Origin: Salipiger thiooxidans
GTDB taxonomy: Bacteria > Pseudomonadota > Alphaproteobacteria > Rhodobacterales > Rhodobacteraceae
Assembly (NCBI RefSeq): GCF_900102075.1
Contig: NZ_FNAV01000005.1
Coordinates: forward strand, 1-64,000
DNA: 64,000 nucleotides
Reading direction: 5' to 3'
In this document: piece after piece, positions 10,140 through 18,769 of the stretch
How the letters are laid out: every line of letters starts with the position of its first letter
Numbering within the stretch: the first letter of the stretch is position 1
Translations under genes and position numbers: made by a program
The notes under the pieces: model-generated
What the model saw: the letters and a program-made list of their open reading frames with translations, nothing else
Database searches by the model: none
What the model was told of the DNA's origin: nothing

Positions 10140-10588
10140 GATGTGATCCTTCTCTCTCAGTCAAAAAGTGTTCGGGACGGCCGCCGTTTCGGGGCCGCAT
10201 GACGGCAGGCGCAGAGCGCGTGCCGGAGACCATGCAGACAGGAGCGACCGTGTCCGGATGGACCCGTCTCGCGCGCTGTGGTGTTGGTCATGGAAATGTC
10301 GGGTGATGGCGCATCATCGCGCCTCCGGATGGCTTCAGCCCGGTCGTTGTCGTCTGAACATGTCGTCGTCCTCCCTGCGGGCTCTCCCGGGCCCTCGTAT
10401 CCCGCAGCCCTCCAGCTGCGATGTCCAAAGCCTACGACAGATCGTAATTTAGACAAATAGTCATTTTACAAATTCCGCAGAGTGGAATTGGTGCGAAGGT
10501 GCGGCTTCGGGGTGGCCCCGGCGCTGTGGCTGCGGCATACCTCGGACGTTGCCAGTCGCAGTTCATTGTCAGAGGCACTGTTTCGCTC
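10140..10588. promoter_or_regulatory. Divergent control region between dioxygenase operon and tetR
   Basis: No gene is evident. The stretch 10,440-10,480 is AT-rich in a GC-rich context and includes a short inverted repeat, GAC at 10,452-10,454 and GTC at 10,460-10,462 inside TTTAGACAAATAGTCATTTT. This is a plausible TetR operator and promoter area; the assignment rests on position and base composition only. Confidence 0.4.
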
Positions 10589-11332
10589 ATGTCAAACAAC
10601 ACCGAGAACGCCGACGAAGCCATTGTCCGCATGGGCTACCGCACCGCGCGGAACGGTCGCCGTGCAGAGATCGGTGCCGCGCGTCGGGCCAAGTCGCGCA
10701 ACACGATCCTCACTGCAGCCTTCGACTGCTATGGGCGCGCGGACGGCCGGATTGTTCGTATCGAAGATATCTGCAAGGCGGCAGGTGTGGCGCGGGGCAC
10801 TTTCTACAACCACTTCGACGATCTCGAAGCGCTCCGCTATCAGCTGCTTGAAGAAATGACCGGGGAGTTCGACCGCGCCGTGCATCACATGTTCGGCGCA
10901 CTGGAGAACGCCGCCGAACAGTGCGCCGTCGCCATCCGCTACTATCTGCACGCGGCGGAAAAGAACCCCGCCTGGGGCTGGGCGATGATCCACTCCAGCG
11001 CGCCGGGGCACACCTTCGGCGAGATGGTCTGGCACAATTCTCTGGTCACGATCCGTCGCGGTGTGGAGGAAGGACTGTTCCACATTGCCACGGCAGAAAT
11101 CGGGCGCGACATCCTCATGGGCTCGGTTGCGGCGGCCATGGTGTCGATCACCAGCGGCACGACCCCCGGTGACTACCCCGAGCAGATTTCCGAACACGTT
11201 CTGATGGCCTTCGGCATGTCCAGGGCCGCGGCGCGCGAGCTGTCACGCCGCCCCCTGCCCACCCTGCCGCCGATCGCGCATGACACCATCGTCATCGCTT
11301 CGATGCCCGCGCTGGGGGACATCGCGGATTAG
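10589..11332 (+). CDS. TetR/AcrR-family regulator
   Basis: 247 residues from the ATG at 10,589. The TetR helix-turn-helix lies at about residues 35-80 (ILTAAFDCYGRADG, then IEDICKAAGVARGTFYNHFD), with the hallmark GTFYNHF. The ligand-binding domain follows. It is divergent from the aromatic operon, so it most likely controls that operon with a pathway compound as effector. Upstream in-frame starts exist but would extend the N-terminus beyond the usual short lead. Confidence 0.85.
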   Translation: MSNNTENADEAIVRMGYRTARNGRRAEIGAARRAKSRNTILTAAFDCYGRADGRIVRIEDICKAAGVARGTFYNHFDDLEALRYQLLEEMTGEFDRAVHHMFGALENAAEQCAVAIRYYLHAAEKNPAWGWAMIHSSAPGHTFGEMVWHNSLVTIRRGVEEGLFHIATAEIGRDILMGSVAAAMVSITSGTTPGDYPEQISEHVLMAFGMSRAAARELSRRPLPTLPPIAHDTIVIASMPALGDIAD

Positions 11333-11334
11333 GG

Positions 11335-11761
11335 TCACTCGATCTCGGTCTGAGCCAACGGGAAATCGGCGGCGTTCAGCACCCATCCGTCCGGTGTCGA
11401 GAAATCCATGCGCGGCGGCGAGAAGATGTCGCCGGGTGGGACGACGAACAGGTGATTTCCCGGATGGTCGGTGACCTCGCCCTCTGCTGTCTCGATGTCG
11501 AAACGGACATCGGCGTCGGTCGAGAACGCCATGTACTCGTCCATCTGCCCTCTGCGGGCAAAGGTGGCGGTGCCCTTCAGGCGGACGAGCCGCACCACGA
11601 GATTGGTGCAGCGCATCATCCACGCCTGCCAGCCGTCCCCCGGTCTGCTGCGGCGGCTCCTGGCTGAAGTTGCCCACCTCCGGGCCGCAGAACGGGCCGG
11701 AAAAGCGGCGCTCCTTCGACATGGAGGTCAGTGCCTTGCGCGGATCGCTGTCATCGAACAT
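11335..11761 (-). pseudogene. Frameshifted remnant of unidentified gene
   Basis: Two minus-strand frames join into one sensible protein of about 140 residues. It runs MFDDSDPRKALTSMSKERRF from 11,761, then after a shift near 11,640 continues PGDGWQAWMMRCTNLVVRL to DGWVLNAADFPLAQTEIE. I do not recognise the family. The intact-looking C-terminal half (strands VRFDIETAEGEV, HLFVVPPGDIF) could be made alone from an internal ATG at 11,619. It abuts a truncated gene on the other strand, so the pair marks a rearrangement. Confidence 0.5.
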
Positions 11762-11763
11762 GG

Positions 11764-12158
11764 GGCCCTGCCCGCCGCTGCTGTCGGTCTGGCAGACCGA
11801 GATCATGAAGCGCGGCTGGGCCTACGGTCCCGGCGGGCGGGCGCTGCGGCTCAAAACGTTGGGAATCGCGTTCTCGACAGGATCAAACGGCGGCGACTAC
11901 CAGCCAGACGGCCGATATGGGCGGACGCTCGACGAGGTCACCGTGCCTTTCGAACTGATGGCAGTCCACACCGGCATGCACTATCTGCCGCCCTTCACCC
12001 TGACCGGCGCGCGCGAATGCGATGACGCGGCGATTGCGGTCTCCGGGCAGGCTTATCTCCACCATCTCCGCCACGTCGAGCCGCGCCTCATCGCGTCTGG
12101 CAAGGATGACGACCGTGCGCGCACCATTTACCCCGAGGACGAGGCCGCTCACACGTAG
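11764..12158 (+). pseudogene. KefF-like NAD(P)H-dependent oxidoreductase, N-terminus missing
   Basis: The translated part (WQTEIMKRGWAYGPGGRAL, LGIAFSTGSNGGDYQPDG, MHYLPPFTLTGA) matches the C-terminal two thirds of flavodoxin-fold quinone reductases of the KefF/MdaB type. The family's N-terminal FMN-binding strand and loop are absent; sequence before about 11,764 belongs to another gene read on the opposite strand. Its stop codon overlaps the end of the convergent iclR gene by ten bases. Probably inactive. Confidence 0.6.
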
Positions 12159-12913
12159 GGCTCGCCCTTATCGCAGGCCTCCGCGGCAGCGCGCAATTCG
12201 GTCTTCAGCGCAGCCACATCGACATTGGCATGCGCAAAATAGGTGATCCCCAGCGTGCCGACCAGCTTGGCCCCCAGCCGAAGCGGTACGGCGATGGAAT
12301 GTGTCTCGGGCTGAATGTTGCCGGTGCGCTCGCCAAAGCCGCTGGCCCGGGTGAGCGCCACGACCGCCTCCGCGCGCTGCGCGATGGCCTCCGCCTCCGC
12401 CGGGCTTGCCGCCGATTGCTGGAGCAGCGCCACGAGATGCGTCCGTTCCTCCGGTGGGCAGAACCCCAGATAGGCGCGTCCATGGGCATAATCCAGCAAC
12501 GTCATCCGGCGGTTGATCGTCGACTGGTAGTGCGACAGCGGGCTCATGGGGATGGTGCTGAAGCGGATCACCTGCGCATCCACGTCCAGCGTCGCCAGCG
12601 CCGCCGGCCAGAGCGTGCGGCGGGTCAGCGCTTCCGCCGCCTCACGCGCCACATCGAAGATCTGGGGCAATCCGTGATGCCCCGCCCCGAGCGCCGCGAC
12701 CTTCTCGGTCACGCAATAGCCGGCCTGTCGCCCGATCTTGCGCACGTAGCCCGCGCTCATGAGCGTCTCCAACAGGCGTACGACCGTCGGCGCAGGCAGA
12801 CCCGTCTCCTGCGCGAGGTGCTGCACGCGCACCACCGGGACACGGTTCATCAGTTCGAGTATCTGCAAGGTGCGCTCGACCGAGCGGACCGTCTTTTGCT
12901 GCGCAAAATCCAT
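12149..12913 (-). CDS. IclR-family regulator
   Basis: 254 residues. The winged helix-turn-helix is at about 8-70 (RSVERTLQILELMNRV, LAQETGLPAPTVVRLLETL). The effector-binding domain follows, with family landmarks RRTLWPAALATLD, LLDYAHGRAYLGFCPPEER and SIAVPLRLGAKLVGTLGITY. IclR proteins often control aromatic catabolism, so it may act with the TetR protein on the operon at 5.4-10.1 kb, but a pseudogene region separates them. Confidence 0.85.
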   Translation of the reverse strand: MDFAQQKTVRSVERTLQILELMNRVPVVRVQHLAQETGLPAPTVVRLLETLMSAGYVRKIGRQAGYCVTEKVAALGAGHHGLPQIFDVAREAAEALTRRTLWPAALATLDVDAQVIRFSTIPMSPLSHYQSTINRRMTLLDYAHGRAYLGFCPPEERTHLVALLQQSAASPAEAEAIAQRAEAVVALTRASGFGERTGNIQPETHSIAVPLRLGAKLVGTLGITYFAHANVDVAALKTELRAAAEACDKGEPYV

Positions 12914-13048
12914 GACGGTAGCCGTACAGGAACGTCACCGGGGCAGGAAGCGTCTTGCCAGGAAATAGACTGCGAAGCGCGACGCGGCCCGCAAATCAGG
13001 CGCATGGTCATGACGGTCGAAGAAGGGGCTCTGCCGTAGAAATCCTGC

Positions 13049-13468
13049 AAGGGATTCATCTCTTGAATTCAGCATGTTAGCTGGGCTGCATGAGCAGCCC
13101 CCCGGGCTACAAGACCGGGAACCGGCCGGCCTGTAATGCAGCGCTGAAGCGCCGGGGCTCGCTGACGATCCGTTGACCGACAGGGCATTCCAAAGGAATC
13201 TCCCGAGAGGTTGGTTCGACCCCGAGATGAGCTGGGATGCCGTGCCGACAGGCGGGCGTGGCCGTCAGCGGACCTACAGCGACTCCGCCAATCAGACTGC
13301 CTTTCGATGAAAGCGCTGTTCAGCATGGTGCTCCGCCAGACGACCGGCCTAGTCGAGAGCCTGTTGCGGCTGGTCGGCCTCGCCTGGGCGGTGCCCGACT
13401 TCAGCACGCTGAGCCGACGCCAGAAGGCGCTGGCAGTAAACATCCCGTATCGAGGGTCGAAAGGCCCG
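13049..13468 (+). mobile_element. IS5-family remnant (copy B), both ends lost
   Basis: The region aligns with the element at 42,083: the leader GATTCATCTCTTGAATTCAG, then transposase KTGNRPACNAALKRRGSLTI, a 41-nt hairpin insert (13,171-13,211), WFDPEMSWD, and further on SMKALFSMVLRQTTGLVES and LAVNIPYRGSKGPL. There is a one-base frameshift near 13,300. The left terminal repeat is missing and the right part is cut at about 13,468, where it joins directly to a broken PP2C gene, so the element or a deletion it caused removed the phosphatase's C-terminal end. Confidence 0.8.
13171..13211 (-). repeat. 41-nt hairpin mini-element, copy B
   Basis: Read on minus: ACCTCTCG, hairpin arms GGG-A-GATTCC and GGAATG-CCC with loop TTT, then TGTCGGTCAACG, followed by GATC. 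It sits at the same transposase codon as copies A and C1 (between LTI and WFDP), but its hairpin arms differ from theirs at paired positions, so pairing is kept. Confidence 0.85.
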
Positions 13469-14087
13469 CTGGTCCGCACCACCACGGGCGAGAGGTGATC
13501 GTGCACGCCGTCGGTCGAGCGCAGGAAGACGTCGCCCACGACCACCGGCAGGCGGCGGTAGTCGATCTCGACCGAGGCCCCGGTGCCGAGCGCGCGGGCG
13601 AGGTAGCTGCGGTCGCCGGGCAGGGGTGACGCGGTGATCCTCGGTGAGGGGCTCTGGGCCGGCGGCGCTCAGGCGGCTGACGCGGCTGTCGCCCACGTGC
13701 AGCACATGCGCCTCGCCGCCCTTCAGAATCAGCGTCGAAGGGTGCAGACATGGCCCGCGTCCATGTCCTCGAGCGCGCGGTTGCGCCCGCTGAGCCAGGC
13801 GTTGGTTGCTGCGATCACCCGGGTGGCGGCGGTGCGCACGGTCCAGCTGTCGGGGGGGCGTAGTCGTCGGTCAGGAGCGACTTCACCGCGAGCTCGGCGG
13901 CCTCGGCGCTCACCGGTGACGACGAGATGCCGTCGGCCACCGCCAGCGTGTCTCCCTTGAGCGCCAGACCCTGGCCCCGGGGGACCGGCGCGCCGTGGAA
14001 ATCCTGGTTCTCCGGCTTGCGCCCGGCCAAGGAATGCTGGTCGATCGACACGCGCAGCGTGGCGGGGGCAAAGGTGTCCTTCGGCAT
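13469..14087 (-). pseudogene. PP2C-type protein phosphatase, frameshifted and truncated
   Basis: The start at 14,087 gives FAPATLRVSIDQHSLAGRK, PENQDF and GDTLAVADGISSSPVSAEAA: the PP2C metal-binding NQDxF and DGxGG-like motifs. The reading then jumps frame near 13,855 (PDSWTVRTAATRVIAATN), again near 13,740 (LHVGDSRVSRLSAAGPEPLT) and again near 13,590 (VVGDVFLRSTDGVHDHL), before running into IS5 sequence. Relatives beside nitrate/nitrite genes are bifunctional kinase/phosphatases; the kinase part is absent here. Clearly inactive. Confidence 0.8.
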
Positions 14088-14101
14088 GGCGCGGCTCCGG
14101 A

Positions 14102-14135
14102 AATGGCAAGGGCCCCGCCTCGGAAAGCGGGGCCC
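14102..14135 (-). terminator. Rho-independent terminator of nirC
   Basis: GGGCCCCGC at 14,110-14,118 pairs perfectly with GCGGGGCCC at 14,127-14,135 (loop of eight). On the minus strand it is followed by TTGCCATTT, 14 bp after the nirC stop codon. Confidence 0.75.
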
Positions 14136-14148
14136 TGCGTTTGTGGGG

Positions 14149-14994
14149 TTACTCGGCCGGGACGCCTGCGATGTCGTCGTTGCGGTTCGCGTTGCGCTTC
14201 GGGCTCTCACGGAAGTGCGTGGCGTAAATCATCGCCCCCACGAAGGTCAGGCCGCCGACGAGGTTGCCCAGAACGACCGGGATCTCGTTGTAGATGAAGT
14301 AGTCGGCCCAGGTGAACTGGCCGCCCAGCATGATGCCTGAGGGGAACAGGAACATGTTCACGATGGAGTGCTCGAAGCCGAGGTAGAAGAACACGAGGAT
14401 CGGCATCCACATCGCCATGATCTTGCCGCTGGTCGAGGTCGACATCATCGCCGCGACGACACCGGTCGAAACCATCCAGTTGCAGAGGATCGCGCGGACG
14501 AAGACGGTCAGCAGGCCCGCGCCACCGGCGGCGGCATAGCCCAGCGTCCGGGCCTCGCCGATGTGCCCGATCTTCTCGCCCACGGCGTTCGGCTCGGTCG
14601 AGAAGCCGGTGGTGAAGACGACGGCCATCAGGACGGCGGTGGTCATGGCGCCGGCGAAGTTGCCGGTGAACACTAGGCCCCAGTTGCGGAGCACGCCGCC
14701 CCAGGTGCAGCCCGGGCGCTTGGCGATCACCGCCAGCGGGGCGAGGGTGAAGACGCCGGTCAGCAGGTCGAAGCCCATGAGGTAGAGCAGGCAGAAGCCG
14801 ACCGGGAACAGCAGCGAGGCCACGAGGAAGTTGCCGGTGTTGACCGCGATGGTCACGGCAAAGGCAGCGGCAAGCGCAAGGATGGCGCCGGCCATGTAGG
14901 CGCGGATCAGGGTGTCCTTGGTGGACATGAAGATCTTGGATTCGCCGGCGTCAACCATTTTGACCGCGAATTCCTTGGGAGTGACATACGACAT
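14149..14994 (-). CDS. nirC: Formate/nitrite transporter (FNT) family channel
   Basis: 281 residues, with six predicted membrane segments (for example AYMAGAILALAAAFAVTIAV, GFCLLYLMGFDLLTGVFTLA). FNT signatures are present: the LMGFDLLTGVF loop, NWGLVFTGNFAG, ILCNWMV and the GFEHSIVNMF segment with the central pore histidine. It carries nitrite or a related small anion across the inner membrane. It lies directly downstream of a broken nirBD and upstream of a broken PP2C, so it is the surviving transport gene of a nitrite assimilation operon. It may now serve nitrite efflux or formate. Confidence 0.88.
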   Translation of the reverse strand: MSYVTPKEFAVKMVDAGESKIFMSTKDTLIRAYMAGAILALAAAFAVTIAVNTGNFLVASLLFPVGFCLLYLMGFDLLTGVFTLAPLAVIAKRPGCTWGGVLRNWGLVFTGNFAGAMTTAVLMAVVFTTGFSTEPNAVGEKIGHIGEARTLGYAAAGGAGLLTVFVRAILCNWMVSTGVVAAMMSTSTSGKIMAMWMPILVFFYLGFEHSIVNMFLFPSGIMLGGQFTWADYFIYNEIPVVLGNLVGGLTFVGAMIYATHFRESPKRNANRNDDIAGVPAE

Positions 14995-15030
14995 TCTCGT
15001 ATCCTTCTCAGAGGTTTAAGGGCCTGGTGG

Positions 15031-15492
15031 TCAGGCGCCGGGGTGCAGTTGGAGATAGATGTCCCGACCGTCGAGACGGACGGGGAAAGCGGCAGTCCGG
15101 CCTTTGTCGGCACCTTGTGCGGTGCCGGTTTCCAGCGAGATCACCCAGTTGTGCAGGGGGCAGGTGACTCAGCCGCCGTGCACGATGCCTTGGCTCAGGG
15201 GCCCGTTCTTGTGCGGGCACTTGTCCTCGAGAGCGAAGATCCGGTCATCGGCGGTGCGGAAGACGGCGATCTTGGTCTCGTCGTTCTCGACGCAGCGGGC
15301 GGCTTGCCGAGGGATGTCGTCGATGGTGCCGATGAAGCGCCAGTCGAGCTCGGTCCGGGAAAGGGAGACGTTCACCCGCGGCTCGGCGTTGAAGATCGTG
15401 ACGTCGAAGTCGCCCTGTGCCTCGAAGAGATGTTCGAGCATCCGGCCGGGAGCCATGCCGTTGCCGATGATGACGAGCTGTTGCCTGGACAT
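15031..15492 (-). pseudogene. nirB-nirD remnant: NirB N-terminus fused to NirD, with internal stop
   Basis: From 15,492 the protein opens QQLVIIGNGMAPGRMLEHLF, then FNAEPRVNVSLS: the first 45-50 residues of the large assimilatory nitrite reductase subunit NirB (FAD-binding GNGMAP). It then switches in frame to TELDWRFIGTIDDIP, the Rieske-like small subunit NirD. About 750 codons of NirB are missing. NirD has CPHKNGPLSQGIVHGG, then a TGA stop at about 15,169, then VTCPLHNWVISLETG, so the second iron-sulphur ligand pair (C-x2-H) lies beyond the stop. The gene end would be at 15,031. Inactive by deletion and nonsense mutation. Confidence 0.85.
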
Positions 15493-15945
15493 GGTGTCCT
15501 CCGGTCGATCTGGCGGAACCGGATCTGTCCGGGCCGCGGCGGTTTCGGTCGGAGAGCGCGGATGCCATCGGGCAGCCAGCGCTCCTTCGGTCTGAGTGAT
15601 CAGAACGTCGAGCAGCGCCGTTGCTGCGGGGCCCGTTTGGGCCGATGTGACTGAAATCGCCGCGCCGTTGCGGCAAAGGTGAGACGTCGCCGCCTCGTTA
15701 AACATTCGGATAATGAGAATGTATTTTTCGGGCAAGCCTTTTTTCACGGGGCGGTGAAAACGCGGTTTTCACGTTCGTAAATTGCGCAGGGATTTGGCAG
15801 GAAGTCCTCCGGACCCGTATTCCTGGCGCCTCATTGTGCAGGTTGTGATCGGGCGCTCCGTGGGTCCGAGGGCGAGACTCTGGCGACCACATGCAGCACC
15901 CTTCGCAGGCCTCCTCCGCAGCGGAGATTCGGCGAATCGATTCGG
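15493..15945. promoter_or_regulatory. Control region between nsrR and the nirBD remnant
   Basis: 453 bp without a gene. It holds ACATTC at 15,700-15,705 and GAATGT at 15,715-15,720 (perfect 6-bp inverted repeat, nine-base centre), resembling the palindrome before nsrR. It also holds TTTTCAC-N6-GTGAAAA near 15,743-15,762. The first is a candidate NsrR operator for the nir operon promoter; the second has no assigned factor. Inference from symmetry and position only. Confidence 0.45.
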
Positions 15946-16398
15946 TTACTTGACCGGGGCGACGTCGGCATCGGCCTTCGCCGAGCCCTGCAGAACCGAC
16001 AGGGTGCGCGGGTGCGCGAGCACCGCATCGGCGAGGCTGCTTCGATCAAGGGATTGATAAAAAGCGTTTTTCGCCTCATTCAACCCGCGTACGAGCCCGC
16101 AGGTACCGATCAGGATGCAGGTGGAGCAATCGACCAGACCGCTGTCGCCTTCCATGAAGCGGGCCACTTCGCCCACGCGGATCTCGGCCGCAGGGCGTGC
16201 GAGCGTGACGCCGCCCGACCGTCCGCGGGTGCTCTTCAGGAAGCCGCCCTCGACGAGCTGCTGCACGACCTTCATCAGGTTGCTCTGCGACAGGCCATGG
16301 GCCCGCGTGATCTCGGAGATGGGAACGACGCGGTCTTGGTGGGCGCCCAGATAGAGGCAGACCCGCAGCGCATAGTCGGTGAATTTCGACAGATGCAT
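15946..16398 (-). CDS. nsrR: Rrf2-family regulator, NsrR type
   Basis: 150 residues. The winged helix starts at the N-terminus (HLSKFTDYALRVCLYLGAHQ) with recognition helix SQSNLMKVVQQLV. The three cluster-binding cysteines Cys91, Cys94 and Cys100 lie in DCSTCILIGTCGL, matching NsrR rather than IscR spacing. NsrR binds an iron-sulphur cluster that senses nitric oxide and represses nitrosative-stress and nitrite-metabolism genes. It is adjacent to nirBD/nirC and reads the same way, with its own palindromic upstream site. Confidence 0.85.
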   Translation of the reverse strand: MHLSKFTDYALRVCLYLGAHQDRVVPISEITRAHGLSQSNLMKVVQQLVEGGFLKSTRGRSGGVTLARPAAEIRVGEVARFMEGDSGLVDCSTCILIGTCGLVRGLNEAKNAFYQSLDRSSLADAVLAHPRTLSVLQGSAKADADVAPVK

Positions 16399-16415
16399 CG
16401 AGAAACCCGGTCCGT

Positions 16416-16443
16416 AATTACTTCATTCTGGGCGAATGTAATG
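16416..16443. promoter_or_regulatory. Palindrome upstream of nsrR, candidate autoregulatory site
   Basis: CATTC (16,424-16,428) and GAATG (16,434-16,438) flank TGGGC inside the longer near-palindrome TTACTT-CATTC ... GAATG-TAAT. It sits about 20-45 bp before the nsrR start and resembles the site at 15,700-15,720. Confidence 0.5.
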
Positions 16444-16523
16444 CGGGCGCCGGGGAGAGTCACCGGGTGGCGGCACGATTTGTGTCGCGCCCCAAACGTC
16501 TCGCGCCGGGCAGGGACGCAGGC

Positions 16524-17430
16524 TCAGGCACGGGCGACCGTTGCGGGCGCGGTCTCGGTATGGGCCAGCTCGGCCCGCAGGAACCGTTCGAGCAGGCGGG
16601 CCTTCTGGGCGGCGGCGCCGGGATCGTCCCAGAGGTTGCAGAGCTCGGCGGGGTCGGTCTCGAGCTCGTAGAGCTCGCCCCGCGGCAACCCCTCGAACAC
16701 CGAGATGCGATAGCGGGCGTCGCGCAGGGAATGCACGTTCGGGCGTACTCCGATCCCATCCATGGGCGCCTGATGCGCGTACTGGATCAGCACGCTGTCC
16801 GGAGGGCTCCCCTCTGCCATCAGATCGCGCCCCTGCAGCCCCCACGCCTGCTCGATGCGGGCGCGCTCGTGGAACGTCGCGCCGATGTCGAGCGTCTGGC
16901 CAAGCCGGTCGCAGCGCCCGCGCCGGTCACTGGCCGGGTCGGCCCAGATGAACGGCACGCGGGTGATCTGCTCGTATTGCTCCGAGCCTTTGAACAGCAG
17001 CTGGTGGTCGCCGAGGTGGTCGCCGTGGCCGGTGACCAGCTCGACATGATGGACGCCGTAGAAGGGCGTGGGGGCGGCGGGGCTTTCGCCCGCCCAGAAC
17101 GAGGGCTCCTCGAGGCGGTAGTCTGGCGAGGTAAGGTCGTTGCGGACCGCCTCGCTCAGCTCGCCGTTGGCGCAGTGGAGGCCGGGGCGCGTCTCGGGCC
17201 GGGGCAGCACCGGCGGGATGCCGGTGAAGGTTTACAGGTGGCTCTTGCCGATCAGCGCGGTGGCGTAGCCCGCGTCGCGCAGCAGCTCGACGAAGGTCAC
17301 GTTGCGCTTCGACAGCGGGATGCCGTTGAAGCGCACGCCGTGGCCAGAGGGCATCCGGCAGGTCATCCGGCTCGCCCGGTTCGGCATGCAGACCGGGCTG
17401 GTCACGCAGAAGCGGTCGAAGGCGAGGCCG
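16524..17430 (-). pseudogene. Sulfatase (formylglycine type), N-terminus lost and internal stop
   Basis: It contains the sulfatase maturation motif C-M-P-N-R (Cys codon at 17,388-17,390) within CVTSPVCMPNRASRM, then GHGVRFNGIPLSKRNVTFVE and ATALIGKSHL. A TAA at 17,232 interrupts it; homologous sequence continues in the same frame (LPRPETRPGLHCANGELSEA, HVELVTGHGDHLGDHQLLFK with the metal-binding GDHLGDH) to a stop at 16,524. The residues before LAFDRF, including the first metal-binding aspartates, are missing, because a deletion has joined this gene in frame to a TRAP permease. Inactive as it stands. Confidence 0.82.
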
Positions 17431-18685
17431 CGCTCCGCCAGCGCCTCGATCAGCTTCCATGGATGGCGGCGGATGGCCGGGTTGATCAGGCTCATCGGGA
17501 ACAGCATCAGGATCGCGGCGATCGAGGCCACCGCGGGCGACAGGCCCGAGACCAGCAGCCAGACGATCAGCGCGATGGGGCCGAAGACCAGCAACAGTTT
17601 GAGACAGTCCTGCGCGTCGGGGGCCTCGATCGGCTCGTCGTCCTCGGCGGCGGAGATGCCCGGCTTTTCGGCCTCGAAGAACACCGCGAGGAAGAGGCTC
17701 GCGTAGCAGGCGATGGCGGGCACCAGCACCGCCGAGATCACCGCGAGGTAGCTCACCCCTATGACGTCGGCCATGACCAGCGCGGCGGCGCCCATGATCG
17801 GCGGCAGGATCTGCCCGCCGGTCGAGGCCGCGGCCTCGACCGGCGCCTGCGAAATTGCCGGAAAAGCCTCGGCGGCGGATCATCGGGATGGTGCTGACAC
17901 CGGTGCCGACCACGTTGGCCACGGCGCTGCCCGAGACGGTGCCGAAGAGCGCCGAGGCCGAGATCTTCGCATAGACCGGACCGCCCCGAAAGCGGCGCAT
18001 CCAGGTGGAACGAGATGCGGAACATCGAGCTGCCCGCGCCACACCCCTCGAGCACGGCGCCGAGGATGATGAACGGCGGCACCGTCGACAGCACGATGCC
18101 CATGATGTTGCCGAGAATGCCCTGGCTCGCGTCGTACCGGACGTTCTGGGCGATGAATTCGTTCATGTCGCCGACGAGGGTCTGGAACACGCCCGGCCAG
18201 TCGGGCCCGGTAGTGAGGTAGAGGTCGGGCCCGGTGGCGAGGTATAGAAAGATCACGGCACCGAGGATCGCGATGGGGGTGCCCCAGAGCCGCCAGCAGG
18301 CGATGATCGAGAGCATTGCGGCGATGCCCGCCAGCCATGCCTCGCGGGCGCTGGAGAACATGAAGCTGTCCGTCAGGACCTTGGCGATCACGTAGTGGTT
18401 GTAGCAGATCCAGCTCATCAGCCCCAGCGCCACGGCAAAGGCCGCCACGTGGAAGACGGTGAGCCTGCCCTCGCGGGCCTGCCGCAGCGCGTCCCAGATC
18501 AGGAAACTGAGGAAACAGAGCCAGTAGAACAGCAGCCGGAACCGGTCGAGCCCGAAGGGCCCGATGCGCGGCAGGACGCCATACGGGGGCAGGACGTTGG
18601 CGAGGCCGGCCAGCGCGATGACCAGTCCCACCGCAAGGCCTGTCCATTGCAGGGCCTTCACCCCGCCGGAAACTGAACGTGTCAC
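17431..18685 (-). pseudogene. TAXI-type TRAP transporter fused permease, frameshifted and 3'-truncated
   Basis: The GTG at 18,685 follows a strong GGAGGAG site and gives TRSVSGGVKALQWTGLAVGL with many membrane helices. It continues to FIILGAVLEGCGAG and MFRISFHL near 18,005, where the frame shifts. The next piece is RRFRGGPVYAKISASALFG, GTVSGSAVANVVGTGVSTIP, then a second shift near 17,865 to VEAAASTGGQILPPIMGAAA. The protein reaches LINPAIRRHPWKLIEALAER and is then joined to sulfatase sequence. About the last third of the large membrane subunit is gone. The motif set identifies the 4TM/12TM fused permease of TAXI systems. Confidence 0.8.
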
Positions 18686-18769
18686 GAATTCTCCTCCGGG
18701 CTCGTTGAGGGCCGAGCGCAAAAGCTGCGGATGGGTCCCGGCCCGCCCGAGGGGGCCGGGACGACGGGA

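Noticed and set aside
13485-13500. GGGCGAGAGGTGATC resembling a hairpin-element end
   Set aside because: It is ordinary coding sequence of the broken PP2C gene (DHLSPVVV region read on the other strand).
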